64,000 nt of DNA from Klebsormidium nitens (lineage: Eukaryota > Streptophyta > Klebsormidiophyceae > Klebsormidiales > Klebsormidiaceae): positions 62,001 to 126,000 of the forward strand of contig DF237175.1 of assembly GCA_000708835.1 (NCBI GenBank). The letters run 5' to 3'. Position 1 is the stretch's first letter. Each line of letters begins with the position of its first letter. Made by a program: the position numbers and the translations under genes. The notes below the pieces were generated by a model that saw only the letters and a program-made list of their open reading frames with translations, was not told where the DNA came from and did no database searches. Shown here piece after piece: positions 62,465 through 64,000 of the stretch.

Positions 62465-63848
62465 TGGACAACAGTCAGACAATGCCACTTTGCTTCAGGC
62501 GAGATTGAGAGGAACTGTTGAAAGGATCTCAGAACTTGAAGGGCGCTACGGACGAGGGAGGGCCAGGGCTAGGATAAAACATTCGCTCACTCTCATGTTG
62601 TCGCTTGGCATGAGTGTCAGGCCGAAGCTCAAAATGCCGCACCCGGTCCCTAGCTTTCTTCTTGTTGAAAACCTGACGAAGTGGCGACCACAAATTAAAT
62701 ACGTCAGTAAGAAACCGGCACAATGCCGTGCGCACCGGAGCAGCGCATCCTGTGCAACTGCATATTCAGAGACGGCAGCAACCGTCGTCGGATTGGACGG
62801 GCAGGTCGCCAGGTTGGAAAGTCCTTAGGCTTCAGGCTTTACGCTGCGCAGCATCCTGGGCCCGGAGGTTGGGAACTCCCTTTCAACTTTCACACATGTC
62901 CATTCATTTGAAGCACTTGGTGCTCATCAAGCGCAACAGAAGAGCAGGATTCTACAGCTATGCCAAGCTATTCCAAGCTGCAACTTCTTCAGTGTTATTC
63001 CTGCATCCAGCAGAGCGCTCACTGCACTACTGCCAGAGCGACCTTCCAGAGGGTTCCTGAATGTTTGCTCTAATGCGGCGTTTCGTCCATGCTGGAAGCC
63101 TTTCAAGGGCTTCAATTTGGGAAGTGCTGCAAGCATGGGCTGCCAGAGCAGCTGAAAAGCTTGAAGCAACTTCCAAGCTATGGGCGGCAGATGATCTACG
63201 GCCCTGCAACTCTGAGATCAGTTGGGGGAACAGTCTCCAAGCTGTGTCTTATTGTCCTGGACACGATAGCGCGAACACTTCAGAAGTAGCCTTGGATTTG
63301 CAGGTTTCGTCTTGCGCCGACAGAGTATCAAAGCAATGGGCAGTAGGACTTGCAGCAAGACTATTAAGCAGGACTTCTTGTCTTTTTGCACCACCACCTT
63401 TGGTGGCTTTCAGCCAGCTGATTGAGCCTCGCTCAGACTATGATTATGGCAGCTTGTACCATAGACCATATACGACTGCGCAGCACACATCCATGGGGTC
63501 ACCAGATCTCAGATCGTCTGAGCATCAGAAGCACCATGATGGGATAAGAGAGGAAGAAGCAACGACAGTGAGCTGCCCTTGATCTTGATTTTTCTACGGT
63601 ATGATTGTGTGTCGGATCCACATCTCAAATATCTTCAGTTGAAGTTCAAGTTGGTGTAGCAAAGGCTCACTCTTCCTGATTCCATGTCATCTCCACTTTG
63701 CAGCACGTCTACGGATGAGAATTGTCAAAGCTCCTCTGTTCTTGACCCACTTAGCAAGGCCAATATAACCTCTTGCAAATAACGTGCAGTGCTCACACTA
63801 CCGCAGCGCTTGAGAGCGAAGCCCTAAAACGTCATTTCTTTAAAGCAG
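62465..63848. other. Region upstream of the RRM gene; possible earlier exons of the right-edge gene
   Basis: A 173-codon + frame (63061-63582) lies just upstream of the zinc-ribbon exon and could belong to the same gene, but it has no recognisable features and I could not join it in phase. Opposite-strand frames in the same place are equally open. Confidence 0.35.
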
Positions 63849-63946
63849 GTGACAACTAAGGTCTGCAGCGATTGCCAGAGGGAGAAAAGCCTGCGGAACT
63901 TTACCAGATTGATCAGCAGCCCAGACGGACACCACTTCTTGTGCAG
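63849..63946 (+). CDS. Internal exon of a zinc-ribbon-like protein (gene continues past the window)
   Basis: The exon is bounded by AAAGCAG and GTCAGC and encodes VTTKVCSDCQREKSLRNFTR followed by LISSPDGHHFLCR. The pattern C-x2-C, then about 23 residues, then S-x-D-G-x-x-x-x-C is that of small zinc-binding modules (of the type CxKCxxxKPxxxFYxxxSSPDGLHxxCK) found in plant and phage proteins, sometimes next to HNH nucleases. Only three Cys are visible; the fourth ligand should be in the next exon, outside the window. Exon phase at the end is 2. Confidence 0.55.
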
Positions 63947-64000
63947 GTCAGCATTTCTGAGGCTTGCTAGCAGTGTATCACCACCGAATAAGTCGGATCG

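Noticed and set aside
63061-63582. Plus-strand frame of 173 codons near the right edge
   Set aside because: No recognisable features, competing open frames on the minus strand, and no phase-compatible link to the zinc-ribbon exon.
1-64000. tRNA, rRNA or snRNA genes
   Set aside because: I looked for cloverleaf-box and conserved snRNA sequences by eye and saw none; a covariance-model scan would be needed to exclude them.

Overview
Eukaryotic nuclear DNA. Almost every gene is split by GT-AG introns of roughly 40-1500 bp, exon phases can be chained across them, and coding exons are richer in GC than introns. The gene set points to a green (streptophyte) lineage: a plant-type DDT-domain protein (DDR4-like), a HUA1-like CCCH zinc-finger protein, a chloroplast YGGT/YLMG protein, a plant-type BUB3 and a plant-type short glyoxalase-fold protein. 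A SPEF1/CLAMP-like C-terminus at the left edge suggests flagellated cells, and the EsV-1-7 repeats also favour an alga over a land plant. My best guess is a filamentous streptophyte alga such as Klebsormidium; that is an inference from content, not a database result.

Layout: SPEF1-like 3' end (+, 900-1071); DDR4-like DDT protein (-, 2303-9116, 14 exons, 858 aa); tentative ubiquitin-fold protein (+, 10198-11878); two-domain glycosyltransferase (-, 12742-18067, 11 exons, about 843 aa); WD40 protein (+, 19192-24566, 640 aa); membrane RING E3 (-, 25621-27734, 292 aa); an inverted-repeat element (28031-28784); CCCH protein (+, 29174-34436, about 648 aa); small unknown protein with a 14-nt microexon (-, 35332-36015 and upstream); BUB3 (-, 37633-42497, 335 aa); ankyrin protein (-, 43801-45737, 256 aa); stand-alone myosin-I TH1-domain protein (+, 46527-48154, 218 aa); YLMG (-, 50183-51175, 221 aa); glyoxalase-fold protein (+, 51914-52914, 114 aa); EsV-1-7 cysteine-repeat protein (-, 55042 to about 56780 or beyond); ATP10 (+, 56909-59564, 358 aa); RRM protein (-, 61415-62464, 233 aa); zinc-ribbon-like exon of a gene leaving the window (+, 63849-63946).

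The genes are unrelated neighbours in mixed orientation, as expected for a nuclear chromosome, and there is no operon-like logic. Themes are chromatin and mitosis (DDR4, BUB3, RRM protein), RNA binding (CCCH), organelle biogenesis (YLMG, ATP10) and the secretory pathway (glycosyltransferase). The most unusual items are the glycosyltransferase fusion with a degenerate DxD site, the TH1 domain without a myosin motor, the EsV-1-7 repeat protein, the tandem copies of a splice acceptor in BUB3, and the microexon. Exon boundaries were chained by hand using splice consensus, reading phase and remembered family alignments; none was checked against transcripts.
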